From the NCBI RefSeq assembly GCF_000721935.1, contig NZ_KL585437.1, forward strand, positions 105,972 to 113,668: a DNA stretch of 7,697 bases, written 5' to 3'. Position 1 is the stretch's first letter; each line of letters begins with the position of its first letter. Positions 1 to 5,418 of this stretch are shown here, piece by piece. This DNA is from Streptomyces sp. NRRL WC-3549 (GTDB lineage: Bacteria; Actinomycetota; Actinomycetes; Streptomycetales; Streptomycetaceae). The position numbers were made by a program, and so were the translations under genes. The notes below the pieces were generated by a model. The model saw only the letters and a list, made by a program, of their open reading frames with translations. It did no database searches and had not been told where the DNA came from.

Positions 1-688
1 CCGCCTCAAGGGCGAGGAGCGCCTCCGTCGCGCCCGGTTCGGTGTCCACCAGGGCGCCCGGGACCAGGTCGGCGAAGACCCGTACGCCGTGGACCGCGCC
101 GACCTCGGCTCCCGCGTCAAGGACCAGCTCGGTCAGCTGCTCGGCGGTGAACCTGCGGGGCACCGGGTCACCCTCGCCCCAGCGCCCGGCCGGGTCCTTC
201 AGCGCCTGCCGCGCCTCCGTGAAGTGGCCGGCGAGCGCCCGGGCCAGGACGGCCCCGCCGAGTCCGGCGCCGAGCAGGCTGAGCGCTCCGCCCGGGCGAA
301 GCGCGTCGACCGCGTGGCGTACGCCCTGGGCGGGGTCGTCCACGTACTCCAGGACGCCGTGGCACAGGACGGCGTCGTGGCCCGCGCGGTCCACCACCTC
401 GAACAGCCCCAGGATGTCCCCCTGCACACCGCGGACCCGGTCGGCGACACCGGCCTCGGCCGCGCGGCGTTCCAGCGCGAACAGGGCGTTGGGGCTGGGG
501 TCGACGACGGTGACCCGGTGGCCGAGCCGGGCGACGGGCACCGCGAAGTTGCCGGTGCCGCCACCGGTGTCCAGCACGTCCAGGGTGTCCCTGCCGACCG
601 CCTCGACCCGGCGGTCGAGGGCGTCCTTGAGGACCTCCCAGACCACGGCGGTACGGAGGGAGGCTCGGGGGCGCAGCTGGTCCGACAC
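1..688 (-). CDS. Class I SAM-dependent methyltransferase (3' end beyond window)
   Basis: The 229 visible residues form a Rossmann-type methyltransferase. Motif I is DTGGGTGN at residues 40-47, the acidic ribose-binding residue is D63 in VVDPSP, QGD lies at 89-91, CHGVLEYVDDP at 109-119, and LRPGG at 130-134. The spacing and the GVLEYVDDP...LRPGG pattern resemble the CmoM/SmtA and UbiE-like class, which methylates tRNA wobble uridines or small molecules; the substrate cannot be told from sequence. The GTG at 688 is chosen because GAGGAG lies nine bases upstream and the protein begins MSDQLRPRAS, close to the first helix of the fold. The start codon and core are complete, but the stop lies off the left edge. 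The gene lies 154 bp downstream of the HEPN gene on the same strand. A promoter in that gap is likely but not clearly recognisable. Confidence 0.9.
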   Translation of the reverse strand, partial: MSDQLRPRASLRTAVVWEVLKDALDRRVEAVGRDTLDVLDTGGGTGNFAVPVARLGHRVTVVDPSPNALFALERRAAEAGVADRVRGVQGDILGLFEVVDRAGHDAVLCHGVLEYVDDPAQGVRHAVDALRPGGALSLLGAGLGGAVLARALAGHFTEARQALKDPAGRWGEGDPVPRRFTAEQLTELVLDAGAEVGAVHGVRVFADLVPGALVDTEPGATEALLALEA

Positions 689-734
689 GGCAGTTGACTC
701 CTCGGCACGGTGCCGCCACGGACGGCGGAGCGTG

Positions 735-757
735 AACGGTGCAGGTGGTAACGGTGC
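735..757. repeat. Short direct repeat upstream of the methyltransferase
   Basis: AACGGTGC occurs at 735-742 and again at 750-757, a 15-bp period, 47-69 bp upstream of the methyltransferase GTG. The placement suits a regulator site in the methyltransferase promoter region, but two copies of an 8-mer in GC-rich DNA is weak evidence and no regulator is implied. Confidence 0.3.
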
Positions 758-799
758 TCTCCACCCTATTGCCTCCCACCGCCGCCCCGGCCCCCCGTG

Positions 800-835
800 C
801 CGGGTCCGTACCCGGCGCCGGCCCGAGGGGGCCGG
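800..835 (-). terminator. Tandem hairpins after the HEPN gene
   Basis: Two perfect GC-rich stem-loops lie just past the HEPN stop codon. One is at 818-835 (7-bp arms CCGGCCC/GGGCCGG, 4-nt loop) and the other at 800-815 (6-bp arms CCGGGT/ACCCGG, 4-nt loop). Neither is followed by a U tract, as is usual for actinomycete terminator hairpins. They would end or weaken transcription between the HEPN gene and the methyltransferase, suggesting the two are at least partly separate units. Confidence 0.55.
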
Positions 836-842
836 ACACGGC

Positions 843-1361
843 CTATGCCGAAAGGTCCCGCCGGGGCTGCGGAAGGACCGGGTGGAGCTCCAGCAGCCGC
901 TCGACCAGCCGCAGGAACATCTCGGCGTCGCGCAGCAGGTGATCCGCGTCGCACCCGTCGGCCGCGCCCTCCAGTCCCGCTTCCGCACGGGCCCGCCGGT
1001 CGGCTCCGGAGGCGAACAGGGCGCTCCACTCGGCGAGTTCGGGTGCCACGTCCGGGAGGACCTCCCACGCGCTGCGGATCCTCTCCCGGCGCCTGCCGCC
1101 CCCGGGCCTGCCGCGGGCGGCCAGGACGGCGGCCGCGGTGCGCAGGGCGGCGAGGTGCGCGGTGGCGTACCTCTCGTTCGGTACGCCGAGGGTGCGCGCC
1201 TCCTCGATGCCCGCCCGGGCCTGGGCGAGCAGATCGAGCGCGGCGGGCGGTGCCGTCGCACGGCGCAGGACGGGGTGGACGTCGGTTGCCGGACCGTTCA
1301 GTGAGGGTGCAGGGCTGCCTGCGCGGCGCCGCGGGGCGGCGGCTGCGGATGAGCTGGCCAT
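843..1361 (-). CDS. SAV_6107-family HEPN domain protein
   Basis: This 172-residue protein matches my recollection of the SAV_6107-like HEPN family of Streptomyces, named after an S. avermitilis protein, in both length and sequence (VHPVLRRATAPPAALDLLAQ near residue 28, then PNERYATAHLAALR). The body from about residue 37 to 160 is predicted to be all-helical. HEPN domains often act as metal-independent RNases through an R-x(4-6)-H motif; here R64-YATA-H69 fits it. The motif sits in the middle of the protein rather than near the last helix, so catalysis is an inference. The first 25 residues are an Ala/Ser/Arg-rich disordered tail. The ATG at 1361 has a perfect AGGAGG (1368-1373) six bases upstream. 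The gene diverges from the ABC/YhgE operon across a 168-bp intergenic region. Its biological role is unknown. Confidence 0.88.
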   Translation of the reverse strand: MASSSAAAAPRRRAGSPAPSLNGPATDVHPVLRRATAPPAALDLLAQARAGIEEARTLGVPNERYATAHLAALRTAAAVLAARGRPGGGRRRERIRSAWEVLPDVAPELAEWSALFASGADRRARAEAGLEGAADGCDADHLLRDAEMFLRLVERLLELHPVLPQPRRDLSA

Positions 1362-1490
1362 GACGAACCTCCTGTCGTCGGGTGACGGCCGCGTGGCCGT
1401 ATGTGTCCATCGTGGGGGCTGCCACTGACAATCCTTCAGAAAGCGGCTCTGGCCTGCGCCTTTGCTTCACAGCCGAACTCCCGCTAACTT

Positions 1491-1514
1491 TTTGCACTGA
1501 CCAGTCAGTACAAA
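1491..1514. promoter_or_regulatory. TetR-type operator over the ABC/YhgE/TetR operon promoter
   Basis: This is a 24-bp inverted repeat with arms TTTGCACTGAC (1491-1501) and GTCAGTACAAA (1504-1514), a 2-bp spacer and only one mismatched pair out of eleven. The core ACTGAC/GTCAGT is typical of TetR/AcrR operators in actinobacteria. A -10-like TACAAA lies inside the right arm at 1509-1514, with the operon GTG only 15 bases further on, so the transcript leader would be very short. No convincing -35 box is visible. The natural ligand-responsive repressor is the TetR protein encoded as the third gene of the operon. The rest of the divergent gap (1374-1490) shows no other clear signal beyond the HEPN ribosome binding site. 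Confidence 0.75.
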
Positions 1515-1529
1515 TGAGGGGGTGGGGCC

Positions 1530-2354
1530 GTGGAGAGCCCGCACGGCGCGGCGGTCGGCGCGGAGGACTTCGGGCTGAAGGGGCCTCGCGGCTGGGTCTT
1601 CCAGGGCGTGGACCTGAAGGCCCCGCCCGGGTCGCTCGTCGCGGTCGAGGGCCCCTCCGGCTCGGGGCGCACCTGTCTCCTGCTCGCTCTGACCGGCCGC
1701 ATGCGGCCCACCCGGGGCCACGCGGAGGTGGACGGGCTGCGCCTGCCCGGCCGGGCGGGCGCCGTCCGCGCGATCAGCGCGCTCGGACCGGTGCCCGGGG
1801 TCAACGAGCTGGACCCCGCCCTCACCGTCGCCGAACACCTGCGGGAACGGGCGCTGCTGCGGCGCCGCTTCGACGGTTCGCTGCACGCGCTGTTCCGTCC
1901 CCGCGCGGCGCGTGCCGCCGCGCGGGCCGCGGTGGACTCGGCGCTGGACGCCGCCGGGCTGGACCTCACGGCGCTGCCCAAGGCCGAACGGACCTCCGTA
2001 CGCGACCTGGAACGTCTGGAGGCGCTGCGGCTGTCCCTCGCCCTGGCCCTGATGGGCCGCCCGCGGCTGCTGGCCGTCGACGACGCCGACCTCAAGCTCT
2101 CGGACGCCGGACGCGCCGAGGCGTGGAAGCTGCTGCGCTCCCTCGCGGACGACGGCACGACGGTGCTGGCGGTGTGCGGCGAAGCGCCCGAGGGCGCCCT
2201 CACCGTCCGAACCGGCGACCGGCGCGCCACCCCCGCAACCACAGCCGGTACCGCAGGCGGGGCGGACAGCACGGACGCCGCAGACACCACGGACGCCCCC
2301 ACCACGACCGGGAAGGAGGCCGCCGATGCGAGCACCGGGACTGGCCGCGCTTGA
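1530..2354 (+). CDS. ABC transporter ATPase-like protein with degenerate catalytic motifs
   Basis: The 274-residue protein has the layout of an ABC nucleotide-binding domain in residues 10-227. The Walker A-like loop is GPSGSGRT at 41-48, a LTV.EHL segment lies at 98-104, an ALMGRP stretch leads into LLAVDDAD at 180-187 (Walker B), and TTVLAVCGE is at 210-218. Ungapped alignment to ordinary ABC ATPases shows substitutions at every key site: Walker A Lys is R47, the Q-loop Gln is G90, the LSGGQ signature reads LERLE (160-164), the catalytic Glu after Walker B is D185, and the switch His is G217. ATP hydrolysis is therefore doubtful although the frame is intact. Residues 228-274 are a Thr/Ala/Asp-rich disordered tail whose DNA also carries the ribosome binding site and start of the next gene (29-bp overlap). 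GTG 1530 is preceded by a GAGGGGG purine run at 1516-1521. It probably pairs with the YhgE/Pip protein as a structural or regulatory subunit. Confidence 0.85.
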   Translation: MESPHGAAVGAEDFGLKGPRGWVFQGVDLKAPPGSLVAVEGPSGSGRTCLLLALTGRMRPTRGHAEVDGLRLPGRAGAVRAISALGPVPGVNELDPALTVAEHLRERALLRRRFDGSLHALFRPRAARAAARAAVDSALDAAGLDLTALPKAERTSVRDLERLEALRLSLALALMGRPRLLAVDDADLKLSDAGRAEAWKLLRSLADDGTTVLAVCGEAPEGALTVRTGDRRATPATTAGTAGGADSTDAADTTDAPTTTGKEAADASTGTGRA

Positions 2355-4422
2355 GCTGAAGCGGTTCGGCAGGGGACGGCTGCCGCGTGCCGCCCTGGTG
2401 GCGCTCCTGCTGCTGCCCCTGCTGTACGGCGCCCTGTACCTCTGGTCGTTCTGGGACCCCTACGGCCGGCTCGACCGGATACCGGTCGCGCTGGTCAACG
2501 AAGACAAGGGGACGAGCGCCGACGGCGAACGGCTGGCCGCGGGGGACGAGATCGCCGGCCGGCTGCTGGACTCCGAGGTCTTCGACTGGCACGAGGTGAG
2601 CGGCGAGGAGGCCCGCAGGGGGCTGGAGGCCGGGACGTACTACCTGACGCTGACCATGCCCTCCGACTTCAGTGAGCGGATCGCCTCCAGCGGAGGCGAC
2701 TCCCCCGAGGCCGGGGCCCTGCAGGTCCACACGAACGACGCCAACAACTACATCGTCGGGCAGATCTCCCGCTCCGTCTTCTCCGAGGTCCGCAGTGCCG
2801 CGTCGGCGAAGACCTCGCGCGGCTTCCTCGACCGCATCTTCATCGACTTCTCCGATCTCCACGACGCGACGGAGAAGGCGGCCAAGGGCGCCGACGACCT
2901 GGAGAGCGGCATCACCAAGGCGACGAAGGGGTCCAAGGACCTCGCCGACGGGCTCAAGGACGCCAAGTCGGCCGGCGGCAGGCTGTCCACGGGCCTGGCC
3001 GGGCTCGACGAGGGTGCCGGGGACCTGAGGACGGGATCGCAGCAGGTCGCCGACGGCACCCAGGCCCTCGCCGACAAGGTGAACAAGGCGGCGGCCGACG
3101 TACGGCCGTTCCTGAAGGACAACGGCAAGGCGATCGGCGACACCGCCCGGCTGGTCGCCGACTCCTCCAGGACCGTACGGGAGGACCTCGGCCTGCTCGC
3201 CGAGGCGGCGCCCACCGCGGCGACCGCCGCCCACCAGGCCTCCGACGACCTGGCCGGCGTCTACCGGACCCGCTGCGAGGGGCAGGCCGAGCCCGACGCC
3301 GCCGTCTGCCCCGGCCTGAAGCGCGCGAAGACGGCCGCCGAGGACGTCACCGCGGTGGCCGACGACGTGAACACCCTGGTCACCGAGGAGAACGGCGACC
3401 TGGCCGGCCTCCGGGCGCAGCTGGCCACGCTGGAGAAGCAGGCCGACGCCCTCGCCGAGCGCGCGCCGCACCTGGACACGGACCTGGAGTCCGCCGTCTC
3501 GAAGATCAACGCGCTCAACAGCGGCGCGAAGGAGGTCGCCAAGGGCGCAGACGCCCTGCGTACCGGACTGGGCACCGCCAAGTCCGGCGCCGAGGACCTC
3601 GACACCGGTCTCAAGAAGCTCAGGACGGGCGCCACGGACCTGGACAGCGGGCTGTACCGGCTCGGCGACGGTTCGGCGACGCTCGCCCAGGGGCTGAACG
3701 ACGGCGTCGGGAAGATCCCCGACTACGACGAGAAGGACCGCGACGCCCGCACCGGCGTCATGGCGGACCCCGTGCGGCTGGCCTCCTCGTCGCTGCACGC
3801 GGCCCCCAACTACGGGACGGGGTTCGCCCCGTACTTCATCCCGCTCTCGCTCTGGGTGGGCTCGATGGTGGCGTACATGCTGATCCAGCCGCTCAACCGG
3901 CGGGCTGTCTCTTATACACATCCCGGGGCGCCGGCCTGGCGGATCGCCTTCGCGGGCTGGCTGCCGGTCGTCGCGATCGGGCTGCTCCAGGTCGTCGCCC
4001 TGATGTCCGTACTGCACTGGCGGCTCGGGCTCCAGATGGCGCACGCGGCCGGGACGGTGGGCTTCCTGGCCCTGGTGACCTGCTGCTTCGCCGCCATCGT
4101 GCAGTGGCTCAACGCCCGTTTCGGCGCGGCCGGCCGGATCCTGGTCCTGGCGGTGCTGATGCTCCAGCTGACCTCGGCCGGCGGTACGTACCCCGTCCAG
4201 ACCAGCCCGGGCTTCTTCGGGGCGATCCACCCCTATCTGCCGATGACGTACGTCGTGGACGGACTGCGCAGGCTCATCACGGGCGGCGGCCTCGGCCCGG
4301 TGTGGCAGGGCTGCGTGGTGCTGTCGGCCTTCACGGCGGGGGCACTGGCGCTGACCGCCCTGGCCGCCCGGCGCAAGCAGGTGTGGACCGTCGCCCGGCT
4401 GCACCCGGAGCTGAGCCTGTGA
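2326..4422 (+). CDS. YhgE/Pip-family membrane protein (ABC-2 superfamily)
   Basis: This 698-residue protein has the YhgE/Pip plan. A membrane helix at about 20-41 is followed by the family hallmark YLWSFWDPYGRLDRIPVALV (38-57). A long extracytoplasmic region runs to about 495, with two blocks of Gly-spaced heptads (about 185-250 and 395-462, xxGaxxL pattern) consistent with coiled coil. A closely spaced Cys pair, C317 and C328, could form a disulfide. Five C-terminal membrane helices follow (about 502-522, 537-562, 572-593, 602-617, 659-681), with an ABC-2-like GGTYPVQTSPGFFGAIHPYL segment at 619-638. Relatives include Lactococcus Pip (phage infection protein), B. subtilis YhgE and the YueB/EsaA group. 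ATG 2326 has AAGGAGG six bases upstream and lies inside the ATPase gene, implying translational coupling. Residues 527-532 are encoded by an 18-bp adapter-like sequence (3905-3922); the true protein probably lacks AVSYTHP-type residues there. The transported substrate is unknown. Confidence 0.9.
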   Translation: MRAPGLAALELKRFGRGRLPRAALVALLLLPLLYGALYLWSFWDPYGRLDRIPVALVNEDKGTSADGERLAAGDEIAGRLLDSEVFDWHEVSGEEARRGLEAGTYYLTLTMPSDFSERIASSGGDSPEAGALQVHTNDANNYIVGQISRSVFSEVRSAASAKTSRGFLDRIFIDFSDLHDATEKAAKGADDLESGITKATKGSKDLADGLKDAKSAGGRLSTGLAGLDEGAGDLRTGSQQVADGTQALADKVNKAAADVRPFLKDNGKAIGDTARLVADSSRTVREDLGLLAEAAPTAATAAHQASDDLAGVYRTRCEGQAEPDAAVCPGLKRAKTAAEDVTAVADDVNTLVTEENGDLAGLRAQLATLEKQADALAERAPHLDTDLESAVSKINALNSGAKEVAKGADALRTGLGTAKSGAEDLDTGLKKLRTGATDLDSGLYRLGDGSATLAQGLNDGVGKIPDYDEKDRDARTGVMADPVRLASSSLHAAPNYGTGFAPYFIPLSLWVGSMVAYMLIQPLNRRAVSYTHPGAPAWRIAFAGWLPVVAIGLLQVVALMSVLHWRLGLQMAHAAGTVGFLALVTCCFAAIVQWLNARFGAAGRILVLAVLMLQLTSAGGTYPVQTSPGFFGAIHPYLPMTYVVDGLRRLITGGGLGPVWQGCVVLSAFTAGALALTALAARRKQVWTVARLHPELSL
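3905..3922. other. Tn5/Nextera mosaic-end sequence embedded in the yhgE-like gene
   Basis: CTGTCTCTTATACACATC is identical to 18 of the 19 bases of the Tn5 mosaic end used in Nextera/tagmentation library adapters; the 19th base (T) is replaced by C. It reads as VSYTH in the gene frame and as MCIRDS on the complement, both well-known adapter-derived peptides. It is AT-rich inside a strongly GC-rich gene, and it falls in a loop between two membrane helices. Removing it leaves an in-frame NRRA-GAPAWR junction. It is best explained as untrimmed adapter incorporated during assembly, not biology. Whether native bases were also lost at the junction cannot be told from this window. Confidence 0.95.
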
Positions 4423-4451
4423 GCGCGCCGGCACCTGTGAGAATCGGAGGC

Positions 4452-5063
4452 ATGGACAGCAGCAGCACCACGCGCCGCCGGGCGACCCGGCAGAAGCTCT
4501 ACGAGGCGGCGGTGACCCTCATCGCGGAGAAGGGGTTCTCGGCGACCACGGTGGACGAGATCGCCGAGCGGGCTGGGGTCGCCAAAGGCACGGTCTACTA
4601 CAACTTCAAGAGCAAGACCGAACTCTTCGAGGAGTTGCTGAGGCACGGTGTCGGGCTGCTCACCCAGTCGCTGCGCTCCGCCGCCGAGGAGACCGACGCA
4701 CGGGGCGGCAGCCGCGTGGAGTCGCTGGACGCCATGATCAGGGCCGGCCTGGACTTCATCGACCGCTACCCGGCCTTCACCCAGCTGTACGTCGCCGAGC
4801 TCTGGCGCACCAACCGCGCCTGGCAGTCGACGCTCCTGGTGGTGCGGCAGGAGGCCGTCGCCGTCGTCGAGGACGTACTCCGCGACGGTGTCGCGGGCGG
4901 CGAGCTGAGCGAGGAGATCGACATCCAGCTGACGGCCGCCGCGCTCGTCGGGATGGTGCTGGTGGCGGCCCTGGACTGGCAGGCGTTCCAGCCCGAGCGC
5001 ACGATCGACGACGTGCACTCGGCCCTGTCCCTGCTGCTGCGCGGACGGGTCAGCGGCCACTGA
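4452..5063 (+). CDS. TetR/AcrR-family transcriptional regulator
   Basis: The 203-residue protein has a typical TetR N-terminal DNA-binding domain at residues 9-57. It starts RRRATRQKLYEAAVTLIAEK, with TTVDEIAERAGVAKGTVYYNF as the helix-turn-helix and FKSKTELFEELL as the linker helix. A helical ligand-binding/dimerisation domain fills the remainder (about 60-200). The gene begins 29 bp after the YhgE/Pip stop, so it is the last gene of the operon and probably an autorepressor acting at the palindrome 1491-1514. The start is ambiguous. ATG 4452 has GGAGG only one base away (4446-4450), too close for normal use, while an in-frame GTG at 4437 would add five residues (MRIGG) but has only a weak upstream purine run. 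Translational coupling to the upstream stop could serve either. I keep ATG 4452, as it gives the usual short arm before RRRATRQ. Confidence 0.92.
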   Translation: MDSSSTTRRRATRQKLYEAAVTLIAEKGFSATTVDEIAERAGVAKGTVYYNFKSKTELFEELLRHGVGLLTQSLRSAAEETDARGGSRVESLDAMIRAGLDFIDRYPAFTQLYVAELWRTNRAWQSTLLVVRQEAVAVVEDVLRDGVAGGELSEEIDIQLTAAALVGMVLVAALDWQAFQPERTIDDVHSALSLLLRGRVSGH

Positions 5064-5096
5064 GGGGCGCGCCGCCAGGGAGCGGGGGCGGACGGC

Positions 5097-5143
5097 GCCG
5101 GGCCGGTGGTACCCGAATCCCCCTCGGGTACCACCGGCCCGGC
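5097..5143. terminator. Perfect 20-bp stem terminator after the TetR gene
   Basis: The arms at 5097-5116 and 5124-5143 are exactly complementary over 20 bp with a 7-nt loop (ATCCCCC, 5117-5123). It starts 33 bp after the TetR stop codon. No U tract follows, which is common for Streptomyces terminators. It clearly closes the operon; its perfect symmetry would work in both directions. Confidence 0.88.
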
Positions 5144-5330
5144 ATCCGTGCGTCGCGAAGAGCCCTCCCCCGTGGCCGTGTTCCCTCGTGGCCCGCGGGC
5201 TCCCCGTCGTGCACCCCCGTTGCGTCCGGGTCCGTGCCGTTCCGCCGCCCCGTGCCGGCGGTCCGGGCTCCGTGCCCCTTCCGTGGTCCCCACTCTTCCG
5301 TCCGCGCGGGTGGCGGCCCATCCGCTCCCC
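5144..5330. other. Gene-free pyrimidine-rich spacer
   Basis: I see no gene, RNA or hairpin here. The plus strand is strongly C/T-rich. CCGTG recurs at 5146, 5170, 5176, 5232, 5250, 5270 and 5281, all on the same strand, more often than base composition would suggest. Open frames crossing it lack any recognisable domain or ribosome binding site. Confidence 0.5.
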
Positions 5331-5362
5331 TACTCATCTGTGTACCTAGGTAGGGATACTCA
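5331..5362. promoter_or_regulatory. Palindromic element flanked by direct repeats
   Basis: A perfect 10-bp palindrome TACCTAGGTA (5343-5352) is flanked by two direct copies of TACTCA at 5331-5336 and 5357-5362. The block is distinctly AT-richer than its surroundings and sits 57-88 bp upstream of the DUF4126 start. It could be an activator or repressor site, or a promoter for an alternative sigma factor (the GGGATACT portion is loosely -10-like). I do not recognise the binding protein. Confidence 0.45.
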
Positions 5363-5405
5363 GGGCGGGTGTACGGGACGTCCCCCGGAGCCCGGCCCCA
5401 CTGGC

Positions 5406-5411
5406 TACGAT
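5406..5411 (+). promoter_or_regulatory. -10 box of a probable leaderless promoter for DUF4126
   Basis: TACGAT fits the actinomycete TANNNT -10 consensus and ends seven bases before the GTG at 5419, placing transcription start at or next to the start codon. There is no Shine-Dalgarno sequence in front of the GTG, which supports a leaderless mRNA. No good -35 box is visible, so an activator may act from the element at 5331-5362. Confidence 0.6.
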
Positions 5412-5418
5412 CGCGTCC

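Noticed and set aside
42..1304. Long plus-strand open frame over the methyltransferase and HEPN genes
   Set aside because: It spans two recognisable minus-strand genes and their intergenic hairpins, and its product is Arg/Pro/Ser-rich without a domain.
1398..1431. Full -35/-10 promoter for the HEPN gene using TTGTCA on the minus strand
   Set aside because: No TANNNT-like -10 hexamer lies at 16-19 bases from the TTGTCA, so I did not annotate it.
766..1497. Minus-strand frame overlapping the HEPN gene and the operator
   Set aside because: It is an Arg/Gly/Pro-rich shadow frame; the HEPN frame has a perfect ribosome binding site and a recognisable family.
3905..3922. A genuine Tn5 or IS50 insertion, or transposon remnant
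   Set aside because: Only one end, no 9-bp target duplication, no IS50 sequence, and the engineered mosaic end rather than a natural IS50 end. Library adapter is the simpler explanation.
2200..4434. A 744-codon minus-strand open frame opposite the YhgE/Pip gene
   Set aside because: It is the complement shadow of a GC-rich gene: low-complexity, no domain, no ribosome binding site. It even contains the adapter-derived MCIRDS peptide. The plus strand encodes a well-recognised family.
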